A stretch of DNA of 64,000 bases, taken from NCBI RefSeq assembly GCF_964036595.1, contig NZ_OZ038523.1:648501-712500 (forward strand), read 5' to 3'. Origin of the DNA: Tenacibaculum sp. 190524A05c. GTDB lineage: Bacteria; Bacteroidota; Bacteroidia; Flavobacteriales; Flavobacteriaceae. Below are positions 37,101 through 44,801 of the stretch, piece by piece. The position numbers were made by a program, and so were the translations under genes. Position 1 is the first letter of the stretch. Each line of letters starts with the position of its first letter. Below the pieces are notes generated by a model that saw only the letters and a list, made by a program, of their open reading frames with translations, did not search any database and was not told where the DNA came from.

Positions 37101-37227
37101 TGCTCAAGTGCAACAACAATCTAACTTAATTACTTTTAACCAGCGTTATTCACAAATGACATATGATGGTTATCATTTCAGTCAACTAGGAACATTGTTC
37201 AATTTATCTATTAATTATAAGTTTTAA
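34192..37227 (+). CDS. TonB-dependent receptor (no STN domain)
   Basis: This 1011-residue outer membrane receptor has a signal peptide (FLLTLICGVMYAQ, about residue 16). A carboxypeptidase-regulatory-like domain follows (ISGKVVDTNNEPLPGANVV, about 22-100). The plug carries SRTLILINGKRKN and TIQILRDGASAQYGSDAIAGVM, and a barrel ends in FNLSINYKF. It is clearly a paralogue of the receptor just upstream: same plug pattern, same GRGxSG/GRGETG loop, same barrel order. It lacks the STN domain, so it cannot signal to FecR. It may be the main uptake receptor or have a related ligand. Confidence 0.93.
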   Translation: MLKTKLCFLLTLICGVMYAQTKISGKVVDTNNEPLPGANVVEKGTTNGTSTNFDGIFELTVASDATLVVTFTGFETKEIRVNGQTNLTIVLNEGQQLDEVIVTGSRTPARSNTSSPLPVDIVGVKELQATGQATFDKALQYKIPSFNTVNTPVNDATSLLDPYEIRNMGPSRTLILINGKRKNLSALLYTQTSPGRGETGADISGIPTDAIKTIQILRDGASAQYGSDAIAGVMNIILKDSYKDGSATFRSGITGEGDGEMLGVSVNNGSKIGDKGFINYTIDFSKSALANRPGTVDADGEFGDFVAVDPTSYNSYVNDDGTLGGIPLSNFADDAAIQNYFTNTYLGTADYNAKLSAINQGNTFGRQVVDDFLARRPDAGNINGSPETTAAKFLVNGSFDLSDSSDLYFNAAYVYKKVNSFANYRTPYWRQQNDFFNPQDSNGNRAIPGWRQGGDMAYLANFFPGGNPNTIGGYDGYVPTFEGDLNDYNATLGFRSKINGWNVDASATFGGNTQTYTVNNSHNRNVVLSPTTWVDSNNNGVIDPGETTESSQLYRENSPLSFDPGGTSFNHIVGNIDISKVLSDQVAIGIGAEFRTENFEVIEGGLASYDGGGADSFAGNRPENSGSFNRYNLGGYFDIAWDVTEDFLLNGTVRAENFSDFGSTFVWKASSRYKFLEDKYTLRGSVSTGFRAPTLHQIYTQKAQYSFIPGQGIQVGGLVNNISPQARFLGIPKLKAEESTNITVGIGGKPFKNFSFTVDYYNIAVEDRIVLSTEIGRTAAGNTTLDQVLNANNLSDLSFFVNAIDTRTSGIDVVLGYKNLELGTGKLGFNLSGNYTIQNEREGAVKNPAIVASAGQSVVNQTQEALFFTSRPRTKWILGSTYDIEKFSFSLNNTYFGKTEFFQQGLSTDANGNFNIGTEFTPQIVTDFGVNYNATDNITIAANINNIFNVLPEWNFVSQNAAGDAILADPAQVQQQSNLITFNQRYSQMTYDGYHFSQLGTLFNLSINYKF

Positions 37228-37245
37228 TCAAGTATCCCCCAAAAG

Positions 37246-37276
37246 AAAAATCCTGAGTTTTCACTCAGGATTTTTT
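37246..37276. terminator. Bidirectional terminator between receptor and ferredoxin genes
   Basis: TCCTGAGT (37251-37258) pairs with ACTCAGGA (37263-37270) around TTTC. It has T6 on the right and A5 on the left, so it works for both convergent genes. Confidence 0.85.
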
Positions 37277-37299
37277 AATATCATTCAGTTTAAAAGTGA

Positions 37300-37650
37300 T
37301 TAATCGTTATGCATAAATCGTTGCTTACCTAACAATTCCTCTTCCGTTTCAACATTATCTTCATCTGGAACACAACAATCTACTGGACATACAGCAGCAC
37401 ATTGAGGCTCTTCATGGAATCCTTTACATTCAGTACATTTATCAGCAACGATGTAGTAAATTTCATCAGAAATAGGCTCTTGATCTTCATCTGCATTTGC
37501 ACTATTTCCGTTTGGTAATACTATATTTCCTGCTAAATCTGTACCGTCTGCATATTTCCATTCTTCTGCACCTTCATATATCGCTGTGTTTGGGCACTCA
37601 GGTTCACAAGCACCACAATTTATACATTCATCTGTTATAATAATCGCCAT
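37300..37650 (-). CDS. 4Fe-4S dicluster ferredoxin
   Basis: This 116-residue acidic ferredoxin has Cys cluster 1 at C9-x2-C12-x2-C15-x3-C19P ([13 protein letters not shown]). Cluster 2 appears near residues 76-99 as [18 protein letters not shown], with a longer spacer of the Allochromatium/NifF-like type and an extra Cys pair (DCC). It should carry electrons at low potential in the cytoplasm. It is divergent from the LuxC-like reductase gene, and the two promoters face each other. Confidence 0.93.
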   Translation of the reverse strand: MAIIITDECINCGACEPECPNTAIYEGAEEWKYADGTDLAGNIVLPNGNSANADEDQEPISDEIYYIVADKCTECKGFHEEPQCAAVCPVDCCVPDEDNVETEEELLGKQRFMHND

Positions 37651-37671
37651 AGCTAATCTATTTCAGTTTTG

Positions 37672-37693
37672 TAACTTTGCAGTTGCAAAAATA
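37672..37693. promoter_or_regulatory. Divergent -7 boxes for acyl-CoA reductase and ferredoxin
   Basis: On plus, TAACTTTG (37672-37679) faces the reductase gene at 37722. On minus, TATTTTTG (37686-37693) faces the ferredoxin gene at 37650. Both are perfect TAnnTTTG matches and only 6 bases apart. The two promoters may therefore compete or be co-regulated. No clear -33 TTG was seen for either. Confidence 0.5.
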
Positions 37694-37721
37694 AAGCCAA
37701 TTTAATTTAGAAACAATTTAA

Positions 37722-38783
37722 ATGGATAAAATCGAAAAACGAATAGATTCGTTTATAAAATTAGGGCAATTTTTAGGACAATTTTCTAGAACGGAAATCA
37801 AGCAAAATGATTCCATTGCTTTTAATGATATTTTCTTTGATGGATTTAAGCATCAATTAAAATTAGCAGAAGAAAACAATACATGGTTTACAAAAGAAAA
37901 CCTATTGTTTTCTTGTGAAAATTGGTCTTCCGCTTTAACAAGTGAAAACATAAAAAAATGGATTTCAGAAGAGGAATTACATCTTGAATCCAACAATAAA
38001 GTAGCTATCATAATGGCAGGTAATATTCCATTGGTAGGTTTTCATGACTTTTTATCCGTTTTAATATCTGGTCACTCTGTTCTTGCTAAATTATCAAGTA
38101 ATGATAAACATTTGCTTCCTTTTTTAGCTAAATATCTGGAGTTTACAAATGAGGACTTTAAAGGTAAAATTGAATTTACTAATGAAAAACTACAAGGTTT
38201 TGATGCTGTGATTGCAACCGGAAGTGATAATACTTCAAGATATTTCGAGTACTATTTCAAGAATAAACCGAATATCATTCGTAAAAACCGAAATTCTGTA
38301 GCAGTTATAACAGGAAATGAAAGTGAAAAGAATTTTGAAGACTTGAGTGAAGATGTTTTTCGTTATTTCGGGCTAGGTTGTCGTTCTGTTTCTAAATTAT
38401 TTGTTCCTCAAGGATTTGATTTTGATGCATTCTTCAAAGGAATGTTCAAAAAACAAGAAATTATAAATAATACTAAATACGCTAATAATTACGATTACAA
38501 TAAAGCCGTGTATTTAATGAGTGAATTTGATATTCTAGAAAATGGATTCTTAATGATTAAAGAGGATGAAAGCTACTCCTCTCCTATTGCATCTGTATTC
38601 TATGAGTATTACGATAATTCAGACGACTTAAAAATAAAGCTTTACGAAGATCGTGATAAAATTCAATGTGTTGTAGCGAATGATTTTATAGAAAATGAAG
38701 TGAAATTTGGACAAACGCAACATCCAAATTTATGGGACTATGCAGATGGTGTAAATACGTTGAAATTCTTATCTACCATTTAA
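37722..38783 (+). CDS. LuxC-like acyl-CoA reductase family protein
   Basis: This 353-residue protein resembles the LuxC/acyl-CoA reductase family (PF05893). It has NKVAIIMAGNIPLVGFHDFLSVLISGHSVLAKLSSND near residues 85-121, the NAD-binding VIATGSDNTSRYFEYYF near 165, RKNRNSVAVITGNE, and a conserved GLGCRSVSKLFVP with the expected reactive Cys (about 220). The family reduces acyl-CoA or acyl-ACP to aldehyde. Flavobacteria often keep it directly upstream of serC, with unknown meaning. It is 12 bases from serC and likely in the same message. Confidence 0.85.
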   Translation: MDKIEKRIDSFIKLGQFLGQFSRTEIKQNDSIAFNDIFFDGFKHQLKLAEENNTWFTKENLLFSCENWSSALTSENIKKWISEEELHLESNNKVAIIMAGNIPLVGFHDFLSVLISGHSVLAKLSSNDKHLLPFLAKYLEFTNEDFKGKIEFTNEKLQGFDAVIATGSDNTSRYFEYYFKNKPNIIRKNRNSVAVITGNESEKNFEDLSEDVFRYFGLGCRSVSKLFVPQGFDFDAFFKGMFKKQEIINNTKYANNYDYNKAVYLMSEFDILENGFLMIKEDESYSSPIASVFYEYYDNSDDLKIKLYEDRDKIQCVVANDFIENEVKFGQTQHPNLWDYADGVNTLKFLSTI

Positions 38784-38795
38784 ATCAAAATTGAA

Positions 38796-39860
38796 ATGAA
38801 AAAACATAATTTTAGTGCAGGTCCATGCATTTTACCAGAGAGTGTTTTACAGAAAGCATCAGAGGCAGTAGTTAATTTTAATAATGATGATTTATCTCTT
38901 ATTGAAATTTCTCATAGAAGTCAGCCTTTTGTTGATGTTATAGAAAAAGCTAGAGCATTAGCCTTAGAACACTTAAACTTGCAAGACAAAGGATACACAG
39001 CTTTGTTTTTACAAGGTGGAGCCAGTTCTCAATTTTTAATGACAGCTTATAATTTTTTAGATAAAAAAGCGGCCTATTTAAATACAGGAACTTGGAGTTC
39101 TAAAGCAATTAAAGAGGCAAAATTGTTTGGCGAATTAGTAGAAGTTGCTTCATCAAAAGACAAGAACTTCACTTACATTCCTAAAGATTATACTATTCCT
39201 TCCGATGTAGATTATTTCCATTGTACAAGTAACAATACTATTTACGGTACTCAAATGAAGAGTTTTCCAAAAACAGACGTTCCTGTTATTTGTGATATGA
39301 GTTCGGATATCTTTTCTCGTCAGCTTGATTTTTCAAAGTTTGATCTGATTTATGCAGGTGCTCAAAAAAATATGGGTCCGGCTGGAACAACACTTGTTGT
39401 TATCAAAGATGAGTTTTTAGATAACATATGTAGAGAAGTTCCTTCAATGTTAAATTATAAAACTCATACTTCTAAAGATAGCATGTTTAACACCCCGCCA
39501 GTGTTTCCTGTTTATGTTTCTATGTTGACGCTAGAGTGGTTAAAGGATTTAGGAGGAATTGATTTTATTGAAGATGTAAATCAAAAGAAAGCAGATTTAT
39601 TATACGCTGAAATTGATCGCAATCCATTATTTAAAGGGATTGTAAATCCTGAGGATAGAAGTATAATGAATGCTACCTTTGAAATTGAAAATAGTGAGTT
39701 AAAGAATCGCTTTGATGAAATGTGGAAGGAAGCTAGAATTAATGGATTAGCAGGACATCGATCAGTAGGTGGATATAGAGCAAGTATGTATAATGCATTG
39801 CCATTATACAGCGTTCAAGCCTTAGTTGATGTAATGAAAGAATTAGAAAGAAAAGCATAA
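38796..39860 (+). CDS. serC: Phosphoserine aminotransferase SerC
   Basis: This 354-residue PLP enzyme of class V fold type I converts 3-phosphohydroxypyruvate and glutamate to phosphoserine. The start motif is HNFSAGPCILPESVL. The phosphate/PLP-binding part is FLQGGASSQF. The PLP lysine is in YAGAQKNMGPAG (about residues 189-200). RSVGGYRASMYNALP closes the C-terminus. Length and motifs are complete, so phosphoserine synthesis from the next intermediate should work. The SerA-like gene that should provide its substrate follows 58 bases later. Confidence 0.96.
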   Translation: MKKHNFSAGPCILPESVLQKASEAVVNFNNDDLSLIEISHRSQPFVDVIEKARALALEHLNLQDKGYTALFLQGGASSQFLMTAYNFLDKKAAYLNTGTWSSKAIKEAKLFGELVEVASSKDKNFTYIPKDYTIPSDVDYFHCTSNNTIYGTQMKSFPKTDVPVICDMSSDIFSRQLDFSKFDLIYAGAQKNMGPAGTTLVVIKDEFLDNICREVPSMLNYKTHTSKDSMFNTPPVFPVYVSMLTLEWLKDLGGIDFIEDVNQKKADLLYAEIDRNPLFKGIVNPEDRSIMNATFEIENSELKNRFDEMWKEARINGLAGHRSVGGYRASMYNALPLYSVQALVDVMKELERKA

Positions 39861-39918
39861 GAAATTTAAGAGACTAAATAACATTTAGTTTTAATTATAG
39901 ATTGAATCAAATTATAAA

Positions 39919-40863
39919 ATGAAAATATTAGTAAACGAAGGAATTACTCAAGAAGGTGTAGTAATATTAGAGGATAAAGGATTTGAAGTATTAATTACTA
40001 AAGTTGCTCAAGAGCAATTAGAGAATTTTATAAATGAAAATAGTGTTGATGCTATTTTAATTAAAAATAGAACACAAATTCAGCAAGAATTAATTGATGC
40101 ATGCCCTAGTTTAAAACTAATCGCATCTGGAAGTACATCAATGGATAATGTTGATGTGCAATATGCTATTGATAATGGTATTCAAGTTGTAAATAGTCAA
40201 GAAGGAAGTGCTAATGCAATTGCAGAATTAATCTTCGCGCATCTTTCTGGAATGGTTCGTAATTTACACTTATCAAATAGAGAAATGCCATTAGAAGGAG
40301 ACATGAATTTTAAAGGTCTTCAAAAGTTATACAGAGGAATTGAATTAAAAGGAAAAACATTAGGTTTAATAGGAATTAATCCTACAAGTATTGCGACAGC
40401 AAAGATTGCAATTGGTTTAGGAATGAAAGTTTTAATAACAGATCCTGAAGAAACAGAAGCTTCTGTAGAGCTGGAGTTTTTTGATGGACAAACTATCCAG
40501 TTTGAATTAAATGCTATTCCTTTTGATGAAGTTATTTCTGAATCTGATTTTATTTCAGTGCATTTATATAACCGTGATTTCAAATTAGGAGAATCCGAGT
40601 TTGATAAAATGAAAGATGGTGTTGGAATTGTAAATTGTGTTCAAGGAGGTTTAGTGGACGAAGTTGCTTTAGTTAAAGCAATGGAGAAAGGACCAATACG
40701 TTATGCTGCTTTAGATAGTTTTGAAAACGAACCAAATCCAGAAATTCAGTTATTAATGAATCCTAACCTTTCATTATCTCCAAAAATTAGTAATGCTACA
40801 AATGAAGCTCAAGAACGAGTAAGTATTGAGTTAGCGAATCAAATTTCAACATTACTATCTTAA
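39919..40863 (+). CDS. SerA-like D-2-hydroxyacid dehydrogenase fold protein, probably catalytically inactive
   Basis: This 314-residue protein has the full length and scaffold of short 3-phosphoglycerate dehydrogenases, including SMDNVDV, MPLEGDMNFKGLQKLY and LMNPNLSLS. Its functional motifs are changed. The cofactor loop G-x-G-x-x-G reads G152-x-N154-x-x-S157. The catalytic Arg of NCARGG is Gln242 (NCVQGG). The catalytic His of TPHIG is Lys289 (SPKIS). The substrate Arg of GRGGVGMD is Ser70. The Glu (E271) remains. The frame is intact and has no stop, so it is maintained rather than a fresh pseudogene. A regulatory or structural role in the serine locus is possible. Confidence 0.85.
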   Translation: MKILVNEGITQEGVVILEDKGFEVLITKVAQEQLENFINENSVDAILIKNRTQIQQELIDACPSLKLIASGSTSMDNVDVQYAIDNGIQVVNSQEGSANAIAELIFAHLSGMVRNLHLSNREMPLEGDMNFKGLQKLYRGIELKGKTLGLIGINPTSIATAKIAIGLGMKVLITDPEETEASVELEFFDGQTIQFELNAIPFDEVISESDFISVHLYNRDFKLGESEFDKMKDGVGIVNCVQGGLVDEVALVKAMEKGPIRYAALDSFENEPNPEIQLLMNPNLSLSPKISNATNEAQERVSIELANQISTLLS

Positions 40864-40867
40864 TTCT

Positions 40868-42112
40868 ATGGCAAAAATAAAACCATTTAAGGCCGTTCGT
40901 CCTACTCGCGATAAAGTAGCTTTAGTTTCATCAAAGTCTTATGAAACGTATCCTGAAGATGAATTGAATGCAAAATTAGCCTTCAACCCTTTTACTTTTT
41001 TACATGTTGTAAATCCAGGATATAAATATCATAAGCAAGATGTAACTGGTGAACAACGTTTTAAATTGGTTCATAACAGATATCTAGAATTCAAAGAGAA
41101 TGAGGTTTTTACGGAAGAAGAAACTCCTTCTTTATACGTGTATCAAAAAATAACAAATTCTCATTCTTTCTCAGGAATAATTGCAGCAACATCAACTGAA
41201 GACTATCATAATGATGTTATTAAAATTCATGAAAGAACCTTACGAAAGAGAGAATTACTTTTTGAAAACTACTTAAAAAACACAGGTTTTAATGCAGAAC
41301 CTGTGCTCCTAACCTATCCTGAGAACACTACGGTAAAATCTATCATTGATAAGTATAAAACACAAAGAGCAGAATACGAATTTACAAGTAATGATAAAGA
41401 TTTACATTTATTATGGGTTGTAAAAGATCAGAATGATATTGACACATTAAGGAATGCTTTTGAACAAATAGATACTTTGTATATAGCTGACGGTCATCAT
41501 AGAACCACATCTTCTTGTATTCTGGCAAAAAACTTAGCGAAAGAAAACCCAAATCATAACGGAACTGAAGATTATAATTTCTTTATGAGTTATTTATTGT
41601 CGGATGACCAATTAAGTATTTATGAGTTTAATCGTTTTATCAAAGATTTAAACGGTTTATCTCCTGATGAGTTTCTAATGGAATTGGACACTTATTTTAG
41701 AATAGAAAATAGAGGTCAGGAATTATATAAGCCTAAAGAAAAGCATCACTTTAGCATGTATCTTAAAGGCGAGTTTTATGCATTATATCTTAGAAAATCA
41801 GCTTATGAATTTACAGATGAGTTGAGCGAATTGGATGCAGAAATTCTCTTTAAAACGGTATTAAAACCAATTTTGGGTATTGATGATATTCGTAACGATT
41901 CTAAAATTATTTATTCTCAAGATAAATCTGATGGTTTAGAATTAAAAACAAAAGTTGATAGCGGAGATTTCAAAGTTTCATTTGGAATGCTACCAACGAG
42001 TATTGACGAGATTAAAACTATTGTAGACAAAGGATTGGTAATGCCTCCTAAAACAACGTATATAGAGCCAAAATTAAGAAGTGCTTTAACCATTTACGAA
42101 ATTTTAAAATGA
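40868..42112 (+). CDS. DUF1015 domain-containing protein
   Basis: This 414-residue protein matches the DUF1015 family from FKAVRPTRDKVALVSSKSYE at the start, through PSLYVYQKITNSHSFSGII (about residue 82). ADGHHRTTSSCILAK (about 207-221) carries the conserved DGHHR, and LDAEILFKTVLKPILG follows. DGHHR resembles the core motif of ParB/SerK-type nucleotide-binding folds, suggesting phosphotransfer or nucleotide hydrolysis. This is inference from motif shape only. It lies 4 bases after the SerA-like gene and overlaps yggS by 4, so all are co-expressed. Confidence 0.9.
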   Translation: MAKIKPFKAVRPTRDKVALVSSKSYETYPEDELNAKLAFNPFTFLHVVNPGYKYHKQDVTGEQRFKLVHNRYLEFKENEVFTEEETPSLYVYQKITNSHSFSGIIAATSTEDYHNDVIKIHERTLRKRELLFENYLKNTGFNAEPVLLTYPENTTVKSIIDKYKTQRAEYEFTSNDKDLHLLWVVKDQNDIDTLRNAFEQIDTLYIADGHHRTTSSCILAKNLAKENPNHNGTEDYNFFMSYLLSDDQLSIYEFNRFIKDLNGLSPDEFLMELDTYFRIENRGQELYKPKEKHHFSMYLKGEFYALYLRKSAYEFTDELSELDAEILFKTVLKPILGIDDIRNDSKIIYSQDKSDGLELKTKVDSGDFKVSFGMLPTSIDEIKTIVDKGLVMPPKTTYIEPKLRSALTIYEILK

Positions 42113-42777
42113 TAAAAGAAAACTTAAATTCAATACAACAAGATATTCCTAACCACGTAACTCTTGTTGCGGTTTCAAAAACTAAACCTATCGCAGATAT
42201 TCAAGAAGCATATGATGCTGGACAACGTGTTTTTGGTGAAAACAAAGTTCAAGAAATGGTGACAAAGTACGATGCTTTACCGAAGGATATCGAATGGCAT
42301 ATGATTGGTCATTTACAACGTAATAAGGTAAAGTATATGGCTCATTTTGTTGATTTGATTCATGGCGTAGATAGTTTAAAAACACTTCAAGAAATAAACA
42401 AGCAAGCTAAAAAACACAATCGTGTAATAAATTGTTTATTACAAGCTCGTATTGCTGAGGAAGAAACTAAATTCGGACTTTCTTTTGATGATATTCAAGA
42501 AATTGTAAATGATGACTCTTTTAAAGAATTGACGAATATTAAAGTTGTTGGATTAATGGGAATGGCTACATTTACCGATAATCAAGCTCAAGTTAAGAAA
42601 GAATTTACTTCGTTAGAGTCATTTTTTAATACAATTAAAGTAGAAGTTAAAAATAATTTTGAGTTAAAAATTCTTTCCATGGGAATGAGTGGAGACTACC
42701 AATTAGCTATAGATTGTGGTAGTACAATGGTAAGAATTGGAAGTTCTATTTTTGGCGCTAGAAACTACTTTGTTTAA
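42109..42777 (+). CDS. YggS family PLP homeostasis protein
   Basis: This 222-residue single-domain PLP-binding protein (YggS/PROSC/PLPBP) has the PLP lysine in LVAVSKTKP (about residue 24). It also has GENKVQEM, WHMIGHLQRNKVKY (about 63-76), GLMGMATF and SMGMSGDY. The C-terminal phosphate-binding MVRIGSSIFGARNY completes the set. It controls free PLP levels and amino-acid balance and has no known catalytic activity. It starts inside the stop of the DUF1015 gene (ATGA overlap). Confidence 0.94.
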   Translation: MIKENLNSIQQDIPNHVTLVAVSKTKPIADIQEAYDAGQRVFGENKVQEMVTKYDALPKDIEWHMIGHLQRNKVKYMAHFVDLIHGVDSLKTLQEINKQAKKHNRVINCLLQARIAEEETKFGLSFDDIQEIVNDDSFKELTNIKVVGLMGMATFTDNQAQVKKEFTSLESFFNTIKVEVKNNFELKILSMGMSGDYQLAIDCGSTMVRIGSSIFGARNYFV

Positions 42778-42806
42778 GTTTTATGCGTTTACCACTCTGA
42801 TTTTCT

Positions 42807-42814
42807 TATATTTG
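42807..42814 (+). promoter_or_regulatory. -7 box before the exonuclease gene
   Basis: TATATTTG is a perfect TAnnTTTG, 42 bases before ATG 42856. It begins 30 bases after the yggS stop, so the exonuclease gene has its own promoter. Confidence 0.5.
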
Positions 42815-42840
42815 CTGGATGCTTAGCTACTAATTAAAGT

Positions 42841-42848
42841 AAGGAGGG
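42841..42848 (+). promoter_or_regulatory. Strong Shine-Dalgarno before the exonuclease gene
   Basis: AAGGAGGG lies 7 bases before ATG 42856. It is almost fully complementary to the usual anti-SD. Most starts in this window have no such site, as expected in Flavobacteria, so it is unusual here and fixes this start. Confidence 0.6.
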
Positions 42849-42855
42849 AATATAG

Positions 42856-43953
42856 ATGTACGCTATAGTTGATATTGAAACTACTGGAGGAAAATTTAAC
42901 GAAGAAGGGATTACCGAAATTGCCATTTATAAATATGATGGCCATACAATCATAGATCAATTCATATCTCTTGTCAATCCCGAAAGGGAAATTCAAGAAT
43001 TTGTTGTTAAACTAACTGGAATTAACAACAAAATGCTTCGCAATGCGCCTAAATTTCATGAGGTTGCCAAAAGAATTATAGAAATTACTGAAGGTTGTGT
43101 TATTATCGCTCATAATGCTTCTTTTGACTACAGAATACTTAGAACAGAATATAATCGCTTGGGTTATGATTATGTTAGAGATAATTTATGTACTGTTCAA
43201 TTAAGTAAAAAATTAATTCCAGATCAAGATTCTTACAGTTTAGGTAAATTATGTAGAGCGCTAGGAATTCCCGTTACAGATCGCCATAGAGCAAGTGGTG
43301 ACGCTTTAGCTACAGTTAAGTTATTCAAGCTCTTATTAGATAAAGATACCGATAAGAAAATCTTAGAACGTACCATTAAGTTTACTGATAACAGAAATCA
43401 TAAACTTAAAATCAACAGCATTTTAGAAGAATTGCCAGAAAAAGAAGGTGTTTTTTATGTGCATAATGAAAATGGTAATGTAATCTTTATAGGTAGAGGA
43501 AAAAACATCCGCTTAGAGGTTAATAAGCTGTTCTTAAAAGAAAACAAAAGAGCAGAAAAGATTAAAACTAAAGTTGATGTCGTTACTTATCAAGAAACAG
43601 GAAATCAATTATTTACTAGGTTAAAGTATTATTTAGAACTTGATAGTATTAAACCTAAGTATAACTTGATCAGAAAGCGTAAATTAACTCATTTAGATTT
43701 CAACCATGATCATTTCTTGATTATTGAGAAAGGAAGAATTCCAGAGGAAAACTTAATTATTCTAGTGGAGAAGAATAACGTTATTGGTTACGCATTTACA
43801 AATCTTTCTTATCAAAGAAACCAATTAGAGGTATTGAAGAATTTAGTTACTACAATAGAAAACAAACCTCTAGCCAAAACAATTATTAAAAATTATTTAT
43901 TGAATAATTCTGTAGGTAAAATTGTACGCTACGAACTAGAAAATAATTTGTAA
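42856..43953 (+). CDS. DnaQ-like 3'-5' exonuclease fused to GIY-YIG (UvrC-like) domain
   Basis: This 365-residue protein has an N-terminal DEDDh exonuclease: Exo I IVDIETTGG (residues 4-12), Exo II IIAHNASFDYRIL (about 90-102), and Exo III HRASGDALAT (about 142-151). Near residues 196-290 a UvrC-like GIY-YIG domain follows (EGVFYVHNENGNVIFIGRGKNI). A C-terminal part of unknown fold comes last. Similar fusions occur in the DNA polymerase III epsilon-like family (Cho/DnaQ-UvrC). A role in DNA repair or proofreading is likely. Confidence 0.9.
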   Translation: MYAIVDIETTGGKFNEEGITEIAIYKYDGHTIIDQFISLVNPEREIQEFVVKLTGINNKMLRNAPKFHEVAKRIIEITEGCVIIAHNASFDYRILRTEYNRLGYDYVRDNLCTVQLSKKLIPDQDSYSLGKLCRALGIPVTDRHRASGDALATVKLFKLLLDKDTDKKILERTIKFTDNRNHKLKINSILEELPEKEGVFYVHNENGNVIFIGRGKNIRLEVNKLFLKENKRAEKIKTKVDVVTYQETGNQLFTRLKYYLELDSIKPKYNLIRKRKLTHLDFNHDHFLIIEKGRIPEENLIILVEKNNVIGYAFTNLSYQRNQLEVLKNLVTTIENKPLAKTIIKNYLLNNSVGKIVRYELENNL

Positions 43954-43976
43954 TATTGCTTATATAACTAAGTACT

Positions 43977-44801
43977 TTGGCTGAAAATCAATCAAAATTA
44001 AATTGGAAAAGACAACTTCATGAAATTATTTATGAAGCTGATACTCCTGCAGGAAAACTTTTCGATGTTATCCTTTTGATTGCCATTATTGTTAGTATTG
44101 CCTTGGTAATGCTAGAAAGTGTAAATCCAATTGGTGAGCAGTATAAAACAGAACTTAATATTGCTGAGTGGATTATTACCATACTCTTTACTTTAGAATA
44201 TATTCTTAGAATAATTTCAATAAGCAAGCCTAAAAAGTACATCTTTAGCTTTTATGGTTTAATTGATTTTTTATCTACTATTCCAAAATATTTATCGGTA
44301 ATTTTTACAGGAACACATAGTTTAGTTGCGTTAAGAGCGTTACGATTATTACGTGTGTTTCGAATATTAAAATTAGGTCGTTTTATTGGTGAATCAGAAC
44401 ATTTAGCAAAAGCTTTAAAAGCAAGTAGAGCACGAATTTCTGTTTTTCTATTTTTTGTATTAATCATCTGTATCATTTTAGGTTCGGTAATGTATTTGAT
44501 AGAAGGATCAGAAAATGGATTTACAAGTATTCCTAGAAGCGTGTATTGGGCAATTGTAACCTTAACAACAGTTGGTTACGGAGATATTGCACCAGCAACA
44601 CCAATTGGTCAATTTATCGCTAGTGCAATTATGATTTTAGGTTATGCGATTATTGCTATTCCTACAGGAATTATTTCTTCAGAAATTGCTAAAGAAGATA
44701 AAGTAAACTTAAACACACAATCTTGTCCGCATTGCGCAACAGAAGGCCATGTTGATGGCGCTATATTCTGTCATCATTGTGGTAATAAATTGAATGAATA
44801 A
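43977..44801 (+). CDS. Voltage-gated-type potassium channel with C-terminal zinc ribbon
   Basis: This 274-residue six-helix ion channel appears to start at TTG 43977, because no ATG occurs before the first membrane helix. Helix S4 carries regular arginines (LVALRALRLLRVFRILKLGRF, about 115-135). The pore filter TTVGYGD lies near 197-203 and an S6 helix follows (IMILGYAIIAIPTGIIS). The cytoplasmic tail ends in a zinc-ribbon C-x2-C ... C-x2-C (SCPHCATEG, FCHHCGNKL). A K+-selective role is expected. The tail may be a redox or metal sensor. It ends one base into miaA. Confidence 0.92.
   Translation: MAENQSKLNWKRQLHEIIYEADTPAGKLFDVILLIAIIVSIALVMLESVNPIGEQYKTELNIAEWIITILFTLEYILRIISISKPKKYIFSFYGLIDFLSTIPKYLSVIFTGTHSLVALRALRLLRVFRILKLGRFIGESEHLAKALKASRARISVFLFFVLIICIILGSVMYLIEGSENGFTSIPRSVYWAIVTLTTVGYGDIAPATPIGQFIASAIMILGYAIIAIPTGIISSEIAKEDKVNLNTQSCPHCATEGHVDGAIFCHHCGNKLNE

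Noticed and set aside
31125-37227. SusC/SusD-type glycan utilisation locus
   Set aside because: The receptors have no SusD gene, no glycoside hydrolases and no sulfatases nearby. The FecIR order fits other substrates as well.
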